DNA from: Nisaea sp. | GTDB lineage: Bacteria > Pseudomonadota > Alphaproteobacteria > Thalassobaculales > Thalassobaculaceae | Direction of reading: 5' to 3' | DNA length: 64,000 nucleotides | Assembly: GCF_017640745.1 (NCBI RefSeq) | Contig: NZ_JAEPQA010000024.1 | Span: forward strand, 1 to 64,000 | In this document: piece by piece, positions 45,635 to 54,354 of the stretch | Layout: the number at the start of each line of letters is the position of its first letter | How positions within the stretch are numbered: position 1 is the first letter of the stretch | Notes under the pieces: model-generated | What the model was told of the DNA's origin: nothing | What the model saw: only the letters and a program-made list of their open reading frames with translations | The model's database searches: none | Program-made: the position numbers and the translations under genes

Positions 45635-46873
45635 ATGACCGTGGCATTTGAGATATCCGAGCATCGCCCCATCCCCGAAGAGGTTATGGCCTCGATCAAG
45701 TCGCACCACGCATATATCGCCGGGCGACCGGGCGGGATTCGGCTCAATCACAACGACCTCGACGTCTCGAAATGCCGCTTCGACTACATGTCCCTGACGC
45801 AGGCGGTCATTCCCTGCGCTGATTTCACCGAGAGCTCGTGCGGGCGCACCGACTTCAGCAAATCCGATCTCTACGGTTCCAATTTCGCCTGGGCAGACCT
45901 GAAGGGCGCGATCTTCACCAAGGCGGATCTCCGCGGCGCGAACTTCACGATGGCCGACCTGACCGGCGCCTCCCTGCTGGAAGCAGACATGCGGCCCGGC
46001 CAGATCGTCCGCTGGTCCGGCAAGAGCAATGGCGGCACCACGAGCACAAATCTGGACGGCGCCAACATGAGCGACGTCGATCTACGCGGAGCCGACCTTC
46101 AGGACGCCAATCTCACGAATGTTCGCGCCATCGGCACGATGTTCACTGACGACGACATGCACGCGGTCAACCTCGCCGGCGCCACCTTGGACGGGGCCGA
46201 CCTTTCAGGGTCCAAGCTGCGCGGGGTCATACTTGCCGGCGCTTCAGTTGTCGGCACCAACCTTTCACACTGCGACCTGTCCGGAGCCAATCTGCGCAAT
46301 GTCGACCTGTCGAAAGCCAAATTGCACAATACCAATCTCGACGGCGCGATCACGCTGGAGAATAGCGCCGACCTCCCTAGCAACATCGCGGAGATGATTG
46401 GCTTGCACAGCAAGTGGATCGTCTCCAACGGCGAGGTCGGGGACAGGGCCGATTTCAGCGGCATGGATCTTCGCAACATCGAGCTGACCGGTTGCGATCT
46501 ACGCGGCGCGACGTTTTCCGGTGCCAAACTGGACGGCGCGACATTCGACCAGTCCGAATTGATGCTCGCCAATTTCTCCGGCGCCAGCCTGGTTCGTGCA
46601 AGCTTCATCGGTGCGGCCCTCCGCGGCACAGTGTTCTCCAACGCGGATCTGCGGGAAACGAAGTTCATGGGCGCGCGTCTCGAAGTCGCAGAGATCTTCA
46701 ATGCGAAACACCAGCGGACTGGCAAGACGATACCGGTCATGTTCAACGGCGCCGGCCTTCACGGCACCAATTTCAGCCGTGCCAAGATCGATGGCGCGAT
46801 TTTCAGCGACTCGGTTCAGGTCGACACGATCTGGGAACATGCCAGAATAGAAAACTGCACCGGCATTATCTGA
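45635..46873 (+). CDS. Pentapeptide-repeat protein 2
   Basis: A 412-residue pentapeptide-repeat protein with two repeat blocks, for example ADLKGAIFTKADLRGANF and ADFSGMDLRNIELTGCDL. Each block follows a linker like that of protein 1 (SHHAYIAGRPGGIRL and HSKWIVSNGEVGDRA). I place the start at ATG 45635 (MTVAFEISEH), and the longer in-frame extension to 45467 would carry 56 residues of unlikely composition. The ribosome site is weak. It diverges from the cyclase-homology gene across 191 bp and is followed 13 bp later by the PilZ-like frame. Confidence 0.82.
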   Translation: MTVAFEISEHRPIPEEVMASIKSHHAYIAGRPGGIRLNHNDLDVSKCRFDYMSLTQAVIPCADFTESSCGRTDFSKSDLYGSNFAWADLKGAIFTKADLRGANFTMADLTGASLLEADMRPGQIVRWSGKSNGGTTSTNLDGANMSDVDLRGADLQDANLTNVRAIGTMFTDDDMHAVNLAGATLDGADLSGSKLRGVILAGASVVGTNLSHCDLSGANLRNVDLSKAKLHNTNLDGAITLENSADLPSNIAEMIGLHSKWIVSNGEVGDRADFSGMDLRNIELTGCDLRGATFSGAKLDGATFDQSELMLANFSGASLVRASFIGAALRGTVFSNADLRETKFMGARLEVAEIFNAKHQRTGKTIPVMFNGAGLHGTNFSRAKIDGAIFSDSVQVDTIWEHARIENCTGII

Positions 46874-46886
46874 CGAGGACCGGACA

Positions 46887-47264
46887 ATCGCATCTTCAAT
46901 CACATCACCCGCGCCAGAAGGCCAACCGGAACGCCGCAGCTTCAATCGTCGCGAGACATCGCTGACGGCGACGATCTCGACGTTGCCGGACTTCAAGGAA
47001 AGCTGGCCTGTAGCGGTGCAGGACATCTCGCTCATCGGCATGCATATCGTCGGCGCACTGCCCGTTTTTGATTCATCCCGCATCTATTTCCGTCTCGCGG
47101 GAACGAAGACCTGTATCGCCTGCGAACGGATTTCCCAGAACGATGAGGGCCTCCGCGTAAAGATCGAGCTCGCGCATCTGGAGCTTCAGAAGCTGATATT
47201 GGAATCCGACGTTTACGCCTCCCTTGTCCTCGAAGCTATCCCTGACGAACTTCCGTCGACCTAA
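46887..47264 (+). CDS. PilZ-domain protein, probable non-AUG start (ATC)
   Basis: A single PilZ-like domain of about 125 residues. The c-di-GMP-binding RxxxR box is read as ERRSFNRRE, followed by the D-x-S-x2-G box as QDISLIGMHI. The open frame continues upstream to a stop at 46850 but holds no ATG, GTG or TTG before the RxxxR box; the first usual start (TTG 46983) would remove it. GAGGA (46875-46879) sits seven bases before ATC 46887, so initiation at ATC is my best reading. A sequencing error or a decayed start is possible. Confidence 0.55.
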   Translation: MASSITSPAPEGQPERRSFNRRETSLTATISTLPDFKESWPVAVQDISLIGMHIVGALPVFDSSRIYFRLAGTKTCIACERISQNDEGLRVKIELAHLELQKLILESDVYASLVLEAIPDELPST

Positions 47265-47336
47265 TCCATAAACTCCATTCAACCAACTGAAATTATTAAT
47301 ATTTAAAGAAGACCAATTTAGTATCTGATTAGCTAT

Positions 47337-47362
47337 TGCAATTGAGAATGACTTTCAATAAG
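47337..47362. promoter_or_regulatory. Fur-type iron box upstream of the imelysin gene
   Basis: The stretch TTGCAATTGAGAATGACTTT continuing to CAATAA resembles a Fur-family operator; read on the other strand it gives the familiar CATTCTCAATTGC. It lies about 60 bp ahead of the imelysin ATG in an AT-rich promoter region. Iron-dependent repression is inferred from the box and from the genes it precedes. Confidence 0.6.
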
Positions 47363-47423
47363 GTTCTCTCATCGACACCGGAACCGACGGCTCCGACCGG
47401 TCGGACAAATCAAGGCGAGAGAT

Positions 47424-48713
47424 ATGAAGACCACGATTTTTGCACAGTTGGTGATCGCGGCAGCGACGGTCGCCGGCGTCCTGACCGGTCTGCCGGCCAG
47501 CGCCGACGAGAGCGGCTCCAAGAAAGCAGTGCTCGCAACCTATGCGGATATCGCCGCTGCGGGCTATGCCGACTCTCTCGCGGGCGTTCAGTCTCTCCGC
47601 AGTGCGATTTCCACGCTGCTTGCCGCGCCGACCGAGGCCAATCTGGCCGTGGCGCGCACCGCCTGGATTGCCGCGCGCGAGCCTTACCAGCAGACCGAAG
47701 CCTACCGGTTCGGCAACGCGATCGTCGACGACTGGGAGGGCAAGGTGAACGCCTGGCCGCTCGACGAAGGCCTGATCGACTACGTGAAGACCGACTATTA
47801 CGGTTCCGAGTCGGACGCGAACCCGTACTACACCGCGAACGTGATCGCGAACCCGGCCGTGACGATCGGCGGCAAGACCATCGATGCCAAGACCATCGAC
47901 CGGGCACTGGTCGAGTCGCTGCACGAGATCGATGAGATCGAGGCAAATGTCTCGACCGGCTACCATGCGATCGAGTTCCTGCTCTGGGGCCAGGACCTGA
48001 ACGGCACCGATCCGGGCGCAGGAGACCGCAAGGCCAGCGATTTCGATACGGACAACTGCACCAACGGCAATTGCGCGCGCCGCGCCGCCTATCTCGCCGT
48101 CGCCACCGACATGCTGGTGGATGAGCTTGAGTGGATGTCGGCCCAGTGGGCCGACGGCGGCGCCGCGCGCACCGGCCTCCTCGAGGGCGATGCGGACAAG
48201 GGCATCGCGACGATCCTGACCGGCATGGGCAGCCTCTCCTACGGCGAACTCGCCGGCGAACGGATGAAACTCGGCCTCATGCTCCACGATCCCGAGGAAG
48301 AGCATGATTGCTTCAGCGATAACACCCACCGCTCGCACTACAACGACGCGCTGGGAATCCGGAACGTCTATCTCGGCGAGTACAAGCGGACCAACGGCGC
48401 GGTCGTGAAAGGCGCGAGCCTGTCCGCCCTGGTCGCCGCCAAGGACAAGGCTGCCGACGACGAGCTGCGCGCCGCCCTGGACGCCACCATGAACAAGATG
48501 ACGGTCCTCTCGGACGAAGCCGAGAAGGGACACCGTTATGACCAGATGCTCGCGGAAGGAAACGCGCGCGGGAACGAGATCGTTCAAGCCGCCGTCGACG
48601 CCCTTACCGCGCAAACCAAGTCGATCGAGCGTGTCGTCGCAGCGCTCGGTCTGTCTGCCCTCGAGTTCGAAGGCTCCGACAGTCTCGACAACCCGGGAGC
48701 TGTCTTTCAGTAA
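47424..48713 (+). CDS. Imelysin family iron-regulated periplasmic protein (IrpA-like)
   Basis: A 429-residue exported protein (signal peptide ending PASA-DE) of the imelysin/IrpA family. It contains the conserved GxHxxE motif as GYHAIEFLLWGQDL, and the two four-helix-bundle repeats expected for this fold. Members bind or help import iron and are typically Fur-repressed, matching the box at 47337-47362. It is the first gene of an iron-associated operon, but a strong terminator follows it, so it may be expressed in excess over the downstream genes. Confidence 0.9.
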   Translation: MKTTIFAQLVIAAATVAGVLTGLPASADESGSKKAVLATYADIAAAGYADSLAGVQSLRSAISTLLAAPTEANLAVARTAWIAAREPYQQTEAYRFGNAIVDDWEGKVNAWPLDEGLIDYVKTDYYGSESDANPYYTANVIANPAVTIGGKTIDAKTIDRALVESLHEIDEIEANVSTGYHAIEFLLWGQDLNGTDPGAGDRKASDFDTDNCTNGNCARRAAYLAVATDMLVDELEWMSAQWADGGAARTGLLEGDADKGIATILTGMGSLSYGELAGERMKLGLMLHDPEEEHDCFSDNTHRSHYNDALGIRNVYLGEYKRTNGAVVKGASLSALVAAKDKAADDELRAALDATMNKMTVLSDEAEKGHRYDQMLAEGNARGNEIVQAAVDALTAQTKSIERVVAALGLSALEFEGSDSLDNPGAVFQ

Positions 48714-48744
48714 GCGGGTGCGACACCAGCATATCTCTCCCACT

Positions 48745-48776
48745 AGGGGGCGGCTCACGCCGCCCCCTCTTTTATT
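48745..48776 (+). terminator. Rho-independent terminator after the imelysin gene
   Basis: A perfect ten-base stem AGGGGGCGGC / GCCGCCCCCT (48745-48754 and 48759-48768, TCAC loop) followed by CTTTTATT. It lies between the imelysin and diheme oxidoreductase genes, so the latter probably needs read-through or its own promoter. Confidence 0.88.
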
Positions 48777-48809
48777 CCGGGAGATGACCGGACTGCGTTA
48801 AAAGGTCCC

Positions 48810-48859
48810 GTTCCCTTGCAATGGAACGGCCCATGTTCTTGCGATAGAACTGGCACATG
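48810..48859. repeat. Tandem imperfect palindromes GTTC..TTGCRATRGAAC before the diheme oxidoreductase gene
   Basis: Two adjacent similar units of 26 and 25 bases, each holding an inverted repeat (GTTCC..GGAAC, then GTTCT..AGAAC) around a TTGCRAT core and each ending in CATG. The second unit ends in the start codon at 48857. This may be a double operator or an RNA element; no Shine-Dalgarno is visible there. Confidence 0.5.
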
Positions 48860-50350
48860 TTGAACAGAAAGATCCTGCTGCTGACCGCGCTGCTCGCCGG
48901 CGCCGGCGGCGCTTACGGGAACGCCGCCGCGAGCGACGCGGAGCGGGTCGCGCGCGTGACAGCACCGACAACGGATTTCTCCTCCGCCGAGAAATATGAG
49001 TCCATGCAGGGCGGCGCGACGACCCACCGGAAGCGGGTCAATGGCGACGTCTTTTCCCATCCCTCGACCAATATGGCCTTCGACCGCCGGCTCTATTTCG
49101 AGCTCGGCGACGGCATCTTCAAGAAAATGTGGGTGAGCTCACCCGCCAGCACGAAATCCTCCGACGGCCTCGGCCCGCTCTACAATGCGCGCTCCTGCCA
49201 GCGCTGCCACCTGAAGGACGGCAGAGGCGCGCCACCGGAAGGCGCCCAAGCGGATTCCGTCGCTCTGCTGATCCGGCTGAGCGTTCCGCCGCAGAACGAC
49301 GCGGAGCGGACACTTCTGGAGACCGGGGCGGCCCACTCGATCCCCGACCCGGTCTATGGCGGTCAGCTGCAACCTTTCGCGGTCCCCGGCCAGAATGCCG
49401 AGGCGCGGGTCGAGATCCGTTACGAAACCTTGCCGATTGCGCTGGACGACGGCACGGTCGTCGAGCTCCGCAAACCCACGGTCACGCTTGCGGATCCTGC
49501 CTTCGGAGCGCTCCGCGACGACCTCATGATGTCGGCCCGCATCGCCACGCCGATGATCGGCCTCGGCCTTCTGGAAGCGCTTTCCGAAAAGGATATCCTG
49601 AGCTGGGCCGATCCCGAGGACCGGGACGGAGACGGGATATCCGGACGGCCGAACCGGGTCATGAGTGCGATGCACCGGCAGATCATGCTCGGCCGCTTCG
49701 GCTGGAAGGCCAACGAGCCGACCCTGAAGGATCAGGTCTCCGGCGCCTTTTCCGGCGACATCGGCATTTCCTCGAGCCTCCATCCCGCCAATGCCGGCGA
49801 CTGCACGAAGGCGCAGCCGGTCTGCCTCGGTGCCCCGCATGGCGGCGATGCCGAGGCCGGCGACGTCGAGGTGAATGACCACCTGCTCGATCTGGTGACC
49901 TTCTACAGCCGCAATCTTTCAGTCCCCGCACGGCGCGATGTCGGAGATCCGTCGGTGCTGGCCGGCAAGAAGATCTTCTACGAGGCCGGTTGCATTGCCT
50001 GCCACCGCCCGAAATATGTGACACCGCGCGATCCCTTGCGCCCGGAACAATCCTTCCAGCTGATCTGGCCCTATACGGACATGCTGCTGCACGACATGGG
50101 CGACGGTCTCGCCGACAACCGCACCGACGGAAACGCGGACGGACGGGAATGGCGCACGCCGCCGCTCTGGGGCATCGGCCTTACCGAGACCGTCAACGGT
50201 CATACCTATTTCCTGCATGATGGACGCGCACGGAACCTGCTGGAGGCCATCCTCTGGCACGGCGGCGAGGCCGCGGCCGCCCGCGACCGGGTGACCGCCC
50301 TCACCAAGCAGGAGCGCGAGCATCTGCTGCGTTTCCTGAATTCCCTCTGA
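48857..50350 (+). CDS. Diheme c-type oxidoreductase (DHOR / DUF1111 family)
   Basis: A 497-residue exported protein with a signal peptide (ending NAAA-SD). It has two heme sites, CQRCH near residue 114 and CIACH near 377, and family-typical stretches (SCQRCHLKDGRGAPP, and WRTPPLWGIGLTETVNGHTYFLHDGRARNL). DHOR proteins accompany imelysins in iron-regulated operons and are thought to oxidise or reduce a periplasmic iron or copper partner. ATG 48857 lies inside a tandem palindrome, so its translation may be controlled. Confidence 0.9.
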   Translation: MLNRKILLLTALLAGAGGAYGNAAASDAERVARVTAPTTDFSSAEKYESMQGGATTHRKRVNGDVFSHPSTNMAFDRRLYFELGDGIFKKMWVSSPASTKSSDGLGPLYNARSCQRCHLKDGRGAPPEGAQADSVALLIRLSVPPQNDAERTLLETGAAHSIPDPVYGGQLQPFAVPGQNAEARVEIRYETLPIALDDGTVVELRKPTVTLADPAFGALRDDLMMSARIATPMIGLGLLEALSEKDILSWADPEDRDGDGISGRPNRVMSAMHRQIMLGRFGWKANEPTLKDQVSGAFSGDIGISSSLHPANAGDCTKAQPVCLGAPHGGDAEAGDVEVNDHLLDLVTFYSRNLSVPARRDVGDPSVLAGKKIFYEAGCIACHRPKYVTPRDPLRPEQSFQLIWPYTDMLLHDMGDGLADNRTDGNADGREWRTPPLWGIGLTETVNGHTYFLHDGRARNLLEAILWHGGEAAAARDRVTALTKQEREHLLRFLNSL

Positions 50351-50363
50351 AGAGGAGGAAGAA

Positions 50364-51458
50364 ATGATACGCATCGCAGCTTCAGCGGCCATCGCCCTCT
50401 CGATGGCCTTCTTTCCGCAACCGGACGGCGCACGCGCCCAGGATGCCGAGACGAATTACACGGCCATCGCCGCGGCCAGCGTCACCAACCATATTCTTCC
50501 GCGCTACAAGCACCTCGCCGAAACCGGTGCCACGCTCGCCGGCGACGCGGACGCCTATTGCGCGGACCCGGATGCTGCGGCCTTTTTCGCGCTCGACCGG
50601 GCCTTTCGCGATTTCTGGCTCAGCTGGGCCGGCATTCGTCACATCCAGTTCGGCCCGATCACCTATCTCGACCGAGCCTACCGGATCCAGTTCTGGCCGG
50701 ACACGCGCAACAAGATCGGCAAGCAGCTCAGCCGCACCCTCGCCGACGCCGACAGTGCTGCGTTGTCCCCGGAGCGCTTCACCGCCACCAGCGTCGCGAT
50801 CCAGGGACTTCCCGCGCTGGAGAGATTGCTGGCCGAGGGCCATGACGGCTATGCCGGTGCCAACGGGGCTTTTCGCTGTGCGCTGACCCGCGCGATCGCC
50901 CGGAACCTGGCCACGATCTCCGCGGAGCTTATCACCAACTGGAACCCGAACGACGGCTATGCCCATCTGATCGCCGAGGCCGGCACCGGCACCGGTCCCT
51001 ATAGCGAAACCTATCAGGTTCCGGTCGATCTGCTGCAGAGCCTTCTTGGAGAAATCGAGGCGAACCGCGACACCCGGCTCGGCCATCCTCTCGGCTCGAC
51101 TGTCGAGACCGCGCGGCCGAAACTCGCCGAGGCCTGGCGCAGCGGTCTCTCGCGCGAGATCCTGGCGGCGTCGGTCAGCGGGATCGAGGACCTCTACCTG
51201 AACGGCGGTTTCGATGCCGCCCTCCGAACCGGCGGGGAAGACGCCCTCGCGGACCGGATCAAGGTACTCTTCACCCGGATTGCGAAGGATATTTCGACGA
51301 TCGGAATGCCGCTCTACGACGCTTTCGGCTCGACCGAGGGCCGCGAGAAGCTGCAGACCATCCGCGCCGGGCTCAAGGAACTTGCCGCCCTCGCCGGGAC
51401 CGATCTTGCCGTCGCGCTCGATATCTCGCCCGGTTTCAACAGCCGGGACGGAGACTGA
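50364..51458 (+). CDS. Second imelysin family protein
   Basis: A 364-residue exported protein (signal peptide ending GARA-QD) of the imelysin superfamily. The motif where the first copy has GxHxxE is here degenerate (IQGLPALERLL), a known variant in the short imelysin group. AGGAGGAAG just before ATG 50364 is a strong ribosome site. It follows the diheme oxidoreductase by 13 bp and precedes the DUF1513 gene by 4 bp, a conserved order in iron-regulated clusters. Confidence 0.85.
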   Translation: MIRIAASAAIALSMAFFPQPDGARAQDAETNYTAIAAASVTNHILPRYKHLAETGATLAGDADAYCADPDAAAFFALDRAFRDFWLSWAGIRHIQFGPITYLDRAYRIQFWPDTRNKIGKQLSRTLADADSAALSPERFTATSVAIQGLPALERLLAEGHDGYAGANGAFRCALTRAIARNLATISAELITNWNPNDGYAHLIAEAGTGTGPYSETYQVPVDLLQSLLGEIEANRDTRLGHPLGSTVETARPKLAEAWRSGLSREILAASVSGIEDLYLNGGFDAALRTGGEDALADRIKVLFTRIAKDISTIGMPLYDAFGSTEGREKLQTIRAGLKELAALAGTDLAVALDISPGFNSRDGD

Positions 51459-51462
51459 CGTC

Positions 51463-52590
51463 ATGATTACGCGCCGCAATTTCCTCGCAGGCCTCGCCGC
51501 TTCGGGTGCGACGGCGCTGTTCGCCAAGCCGCTGACCGCAGGCAGCGGCGACGATGGCCTGCTGATTTCCGCAGCCCGCAGGAGCGACGGAAGCTTTGTC
51601 CTCGTCGGCTGCACCGAGAACGGGGAAATCACCTTCGAACTGCCGCTTCCGGGACGTGGCCACGCCACGACGCTCTCGCCCGACGGCAAAACGGCCGTGC
51701 ACATGGCCCGCCGCCCGGGGCGCTTCATGCTGGCGGTGGATATCGCGACAGGGACGCTCCGCGAATTCGTCAATGCACCTGAAGGCCGCCATTTCTACGG
51801 TCATGCCGGCTTCTCGCCGGACGGGAAACTGCTCTTCACGACGGAGAACGACTTCGATCGCGGCCGCGGCGTGATCGGCATCTGGGACTGCCGCGACGGA
51901 TACCGGCGCGCCGGCGAATGGGACAGTTTCGGCATCGGTCCGCACGATCTGACGCTGCTGCCGGGCGGTACCGTCATGGCGATTGCAAATGGCGGCATCC
52001 TCACCCATCCGGACAGCGGACGGGCAAAGCTGAACATCGCTGACATGAAGCCGAACCTGACCTTCGTCGACGCACGTGACGGCACCTTCATCCGCCGGAT
52101 CGAGCTGCCTTCCGAGCTGCACAAGAACAGCATCCGCCATCTCGATTCCGGTCCCGACGGCAGCGTGCTTTTCGGCATGCAGTATCAGGGTGCCAAGACC
52201 GATGCGCCGCCGCTGGTCGGACATGTCGGGCCCGACGGCACATGCACTCTGTTCGATGCGCCGGAAACACTGACGCCGCAATTGCAGGGTTACTGCGCAG
52301 ATGTGGCGATCGACGGCTCCGGCCGGTTCGGCGCCAGCACCTTCCCCCGCGGAGACAGGATCGCGATCTGGTCCATCCCGGACGGCAAGCTGATGATGCT
52401 CAACACGGTCCGGGACAGCGCCGGAATCGCCACCGACTCCCACCCCGGCGCCTTCCGCTTCTCCACCGGTTTCGGCCGCCTGCTGACCCGTGTGGCCGGA
52501 CCGGACGGAACGATCGCCGAACACGGTGCGCGCCGTTTTGCCGGCCTCGCCTTCGACAATCACATGACCCTGGCTGATCGGCACATCTAG
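51463..52590 (+). CDS. DUF1513 protein with Tat-type signal peptide
   Basis: A 375-residue beta-propeller-like protein of the DUF1513 family. The N-terminus MITRRNFLAGLAASGATALF is a Tat signal, so it is exported folded. Repeated blade-like segments (AANGGILTHPDSGR, DGTFIRRIELP) support a propeller. ATG 51463 is preferred over the long overlapping frame from 51214. As the last gene after the imelysin pair, it belongs to the same iron-associated module; its biochemical role is not known. Confidence 0.87.
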   Translation: MITRRNFLAGLAASGATALFAKPLTAGSGDDGLLISAARRSDGSFVLVGCTENGEITFELPLPGRGHATTLSPDGKTAVHMARRPGRFMLAVDIATGTLREFVNAPEGRHFYGHAGFSPDGKLLFTTENDFDRGRGVIGIWDCRDGYRRAGEWDSFGIGPHDLTLLPGGTVMAIANGGILTHPDSGRAKLNIADMKPNLTFVDARDGTFIRRIELPSELHKNSIRHLDSGPDGSVLFGMQYQGAKTDAPPLVGHVGPDGTCTLFDAPETLTPQLQGYCADVAIDGSGRFGASTFPRGDRIAIWSIPDGKLMMLNTVRDSAGIATDSHPGAFRFSTGFGRLLTRVAGPDGTIAEHGARRFAGLAFDNHMTLADRHI

Positions 52591-52747
52591 GACACGGTCA
52601 CGGCTTTACGCGGCCAGTCATATCGGCAAGTGTATGCAACGTCGGCATCGGAAAGCGGTGCGACAGTTCGCCGACTGGGCTGAGTGTGAAAGCCTGCCTA
52701 TATCCCGTCCGTTACCGAGCCACCGGCCAGAAACTGTGGAGAGAGAA

Positions 52748-53131
52748 ATGTTGCGCAAAGCCGCCTATGCCGCCGCCGTCCTGACCCTGATCGCCAGCCC
52801 GGCCCTCGCCTCCGGCGACGCGGACCAGGGCAAGAAGGTCTTCAACAAGTGCAAGGCCTGCCACGTCGCTGACCAGGAAAAGAACCGGGTCGGCCCGCAC
52901 CTTGTCGGGATCTTCGGGCGCAAGGCCGGCGCCGTCGAAAGCTTCAAATATTCCAAGGCAATGACGGAAAAGGGCGAAGAGGGTCTCGTCTGGACCGAGG
53001 AGACCATGAGCGAATATCTGAAATCCCCGAAGACCTATATCAAAGGCACCAAGATGTCCTTTGCCGGCCTCAAGAAAGAGGACGATATCGAGAACGTGAT
53101 CGCCTACCTGAAGGCCGAGACCGCGAAGTAA
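52748..53131 (+). CDS. cycA: Cytochrome c2
   Basis: A 127-residue periplasmic class I cytochrome c (signal peptide ending SPALA-SG). The heme site is CKACH, and the sixth ligand methionine lies in IKGTKMSFAGLK, both standard for the mitochondrial-like alphaproteobacterial cytochrome c2. GGAGAG lies close ahead of ATG 52748. It shuttles electrons between the bc1 complex and terminal oxidases, and in this window could also receive electrons from or feed the multiheme proteins. Confidence 0.93.
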   Translation: MLRKAAYAAAVLTLIASPALASGDADQGKKVFNKCKACHVADQEKNRVGPHLVGIFGRKAGAVESFKYSKAMTEKGEEGLVWTEETMSEYLKSPKTYIKGTKMSFAGLKKEDDIENVIAYLKAETAK

Positions 53132-53154
53132 CCGCGGCGTCCCGAAATTCCGAG

Positions 53155-53191
53155 CCGCGCTGCCGGTCCGCCGGTGGCGCGGTTTCTATTT
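53155..53191. terminator. Bidirectional terminator between cycA and the ChaN-like gene
   Basis: CCGCGC (53155-53160) pairs with GCGCGG (53177-53182), with an inner CCGG/CCGG stem and a TTTCTATTT tail. It lies between two convergent genes. Confidence 0.65.
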
Positions 53192-54097
53192 GTGCTTTCC
53201 GAACCTGGCTGCCAGTTCGGCACAATAGTCCCGGTCGGGCTGCGCCTGCTCCGTGAACCAGACGAAATCGAACTTCCGGGAGAGCGCGGCATCGGGGATG
53301 GCAGGGTTATCGGCATCGCGCTCGAGCAGCGCCAGCGATGCGACTTCCAGCGCACCGAACCGGCGGATCAGGTGATAGCCGGCACCGATATCCCGGCGCG
53401 CATGTTGTCCGCCGGCGATCAGCACCGCGCCGTCCGCCATCGCCGCGGCGCGGACCATCGCTTCCGCAAGGCTCGCGTCCCTGGCGACCTGAACCCGGAT
53501 CATCGGCTCCAGCCGGTCGCGCGGCACCAGCTCGCAATGCCCCCGATAGACCTCTTCTTCAACCGCATCCCTGACCGCTTCAGGTAAGGGGTCGTTCAGG
53601 CGGAGCGCGTCCATCAGGTCCTTATCGGCGCTTTCGGGATCACTCGCCAGTTGCCTGACCGTCCCGCGGTCGATATTTCCGGCGACCATCGGCAATCCGG
53701 CCGCCAGCGCGACTTCGGCTATCGGCCGGTAATATTTCCAGTCCGGCCATCCGGATTCCGCCCAGCCGACGGCGTCGGCGAACCGGTCCGGATCGGCATT
53801 GCCGCCGGCCGCCAGATCATCGATGGCGGGTTGCTTGCCGCGCGGGACCATTTCCCACACCAGTGCCGGCCGGCGCCCGAGATCGACCATCTGCGCGAGC
53901 AGACGCGCCTGGATCCGATGATGCTCGGGATTGTCGTGCTTTTCGCCGAGCAGCACGAGGCGGTGCGATGCGAGTTCCCGGGCAAGATATGCCTCGGGAT
54001 CCATCGTGCCCGCCGGTAACGGCGACGCGAGCATTGGAACGAGTGCAAACGCCAGCAGCAGGACGGGCAGACGACCAGGTATCAGGTTTAAGAACAC
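53186..54097 (-). CDS. ChaN-like (DUF399) exported protein, heme/iron associated
   Basis: A 303-residue exported protein of the ChaN/DUF399 family. The conserved core is seen as LVLLGEKHDNPEHHRIQ, ALVWEMVPRGKQ, YYRPIAEVALAAGLPMVAGN and VLIAGGQHARRDIG, which supply the histidine and acidic residues involved in heme binding in characterised members. GTG 54097 is chosen because GGAGG precedes it by about eight bases and it gives a proper signal peptide (LPVLLLAFALVPMLAS). It fits the nearby iron-regulated locus. Confidence 0.82.
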   Translation of the reverse strand: MFLNLIPGRLPVLLLAFALVPMLASPLPAGTMDPEAYLARELASHRLVLLGEKHDNPEHHRIQARLLAQMVDLGRRPALVWEMVPRGKQPAIDDLAAGGNADPDRFADAVGWAESGWPDWKYYRPIAEVALAAGLPMVAGNIDRGTVRQLASDPESADKDLMDALRLNDPLPEAVRDAVEEEVYRGHCELVPRDRLEPMIRVQVARDASLAEAMVRAAAMADGAVLIAGGQHARRDIGAGYHLIRRFGALEVASLALLERDADNPAIPDAALSRKFDFVWFTEQAQPDRDYCAELAARFGKHK

Positions 54098-54354
54098 ACC
54101 GCTTCCCCTCCTGCAGTCGCCTCGGAACAGATAGCCCGGAAGAAGAGATAGGGCGCTGCGACGAAATGTCAGAAGGTGCCCGAATCCGCAGCCCCTGCCG
54201 CTTGCCTCTGGATCGAGCCCCCCTTCCGGCCAGACGGGTGGGCGTTTCGTTGCGACTACGCATTTTCCATCGCGCAAAGGCTTGCCCCCATTCTCGACTG
54301 ACCGCAAGATCGGCGATCCTTTTTGCCTCCCAGTCAGCGTCCGGAGTTTCCTGC

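Noticed and set aside
53863-54354. 164-residue N-terminal extension of the exported protein ending at 55278
   Set aside because: It is antisense to the ChaN-like gene and has shadow composition. A TTG with a good ribosome site and a signal peptide follows at 54355.
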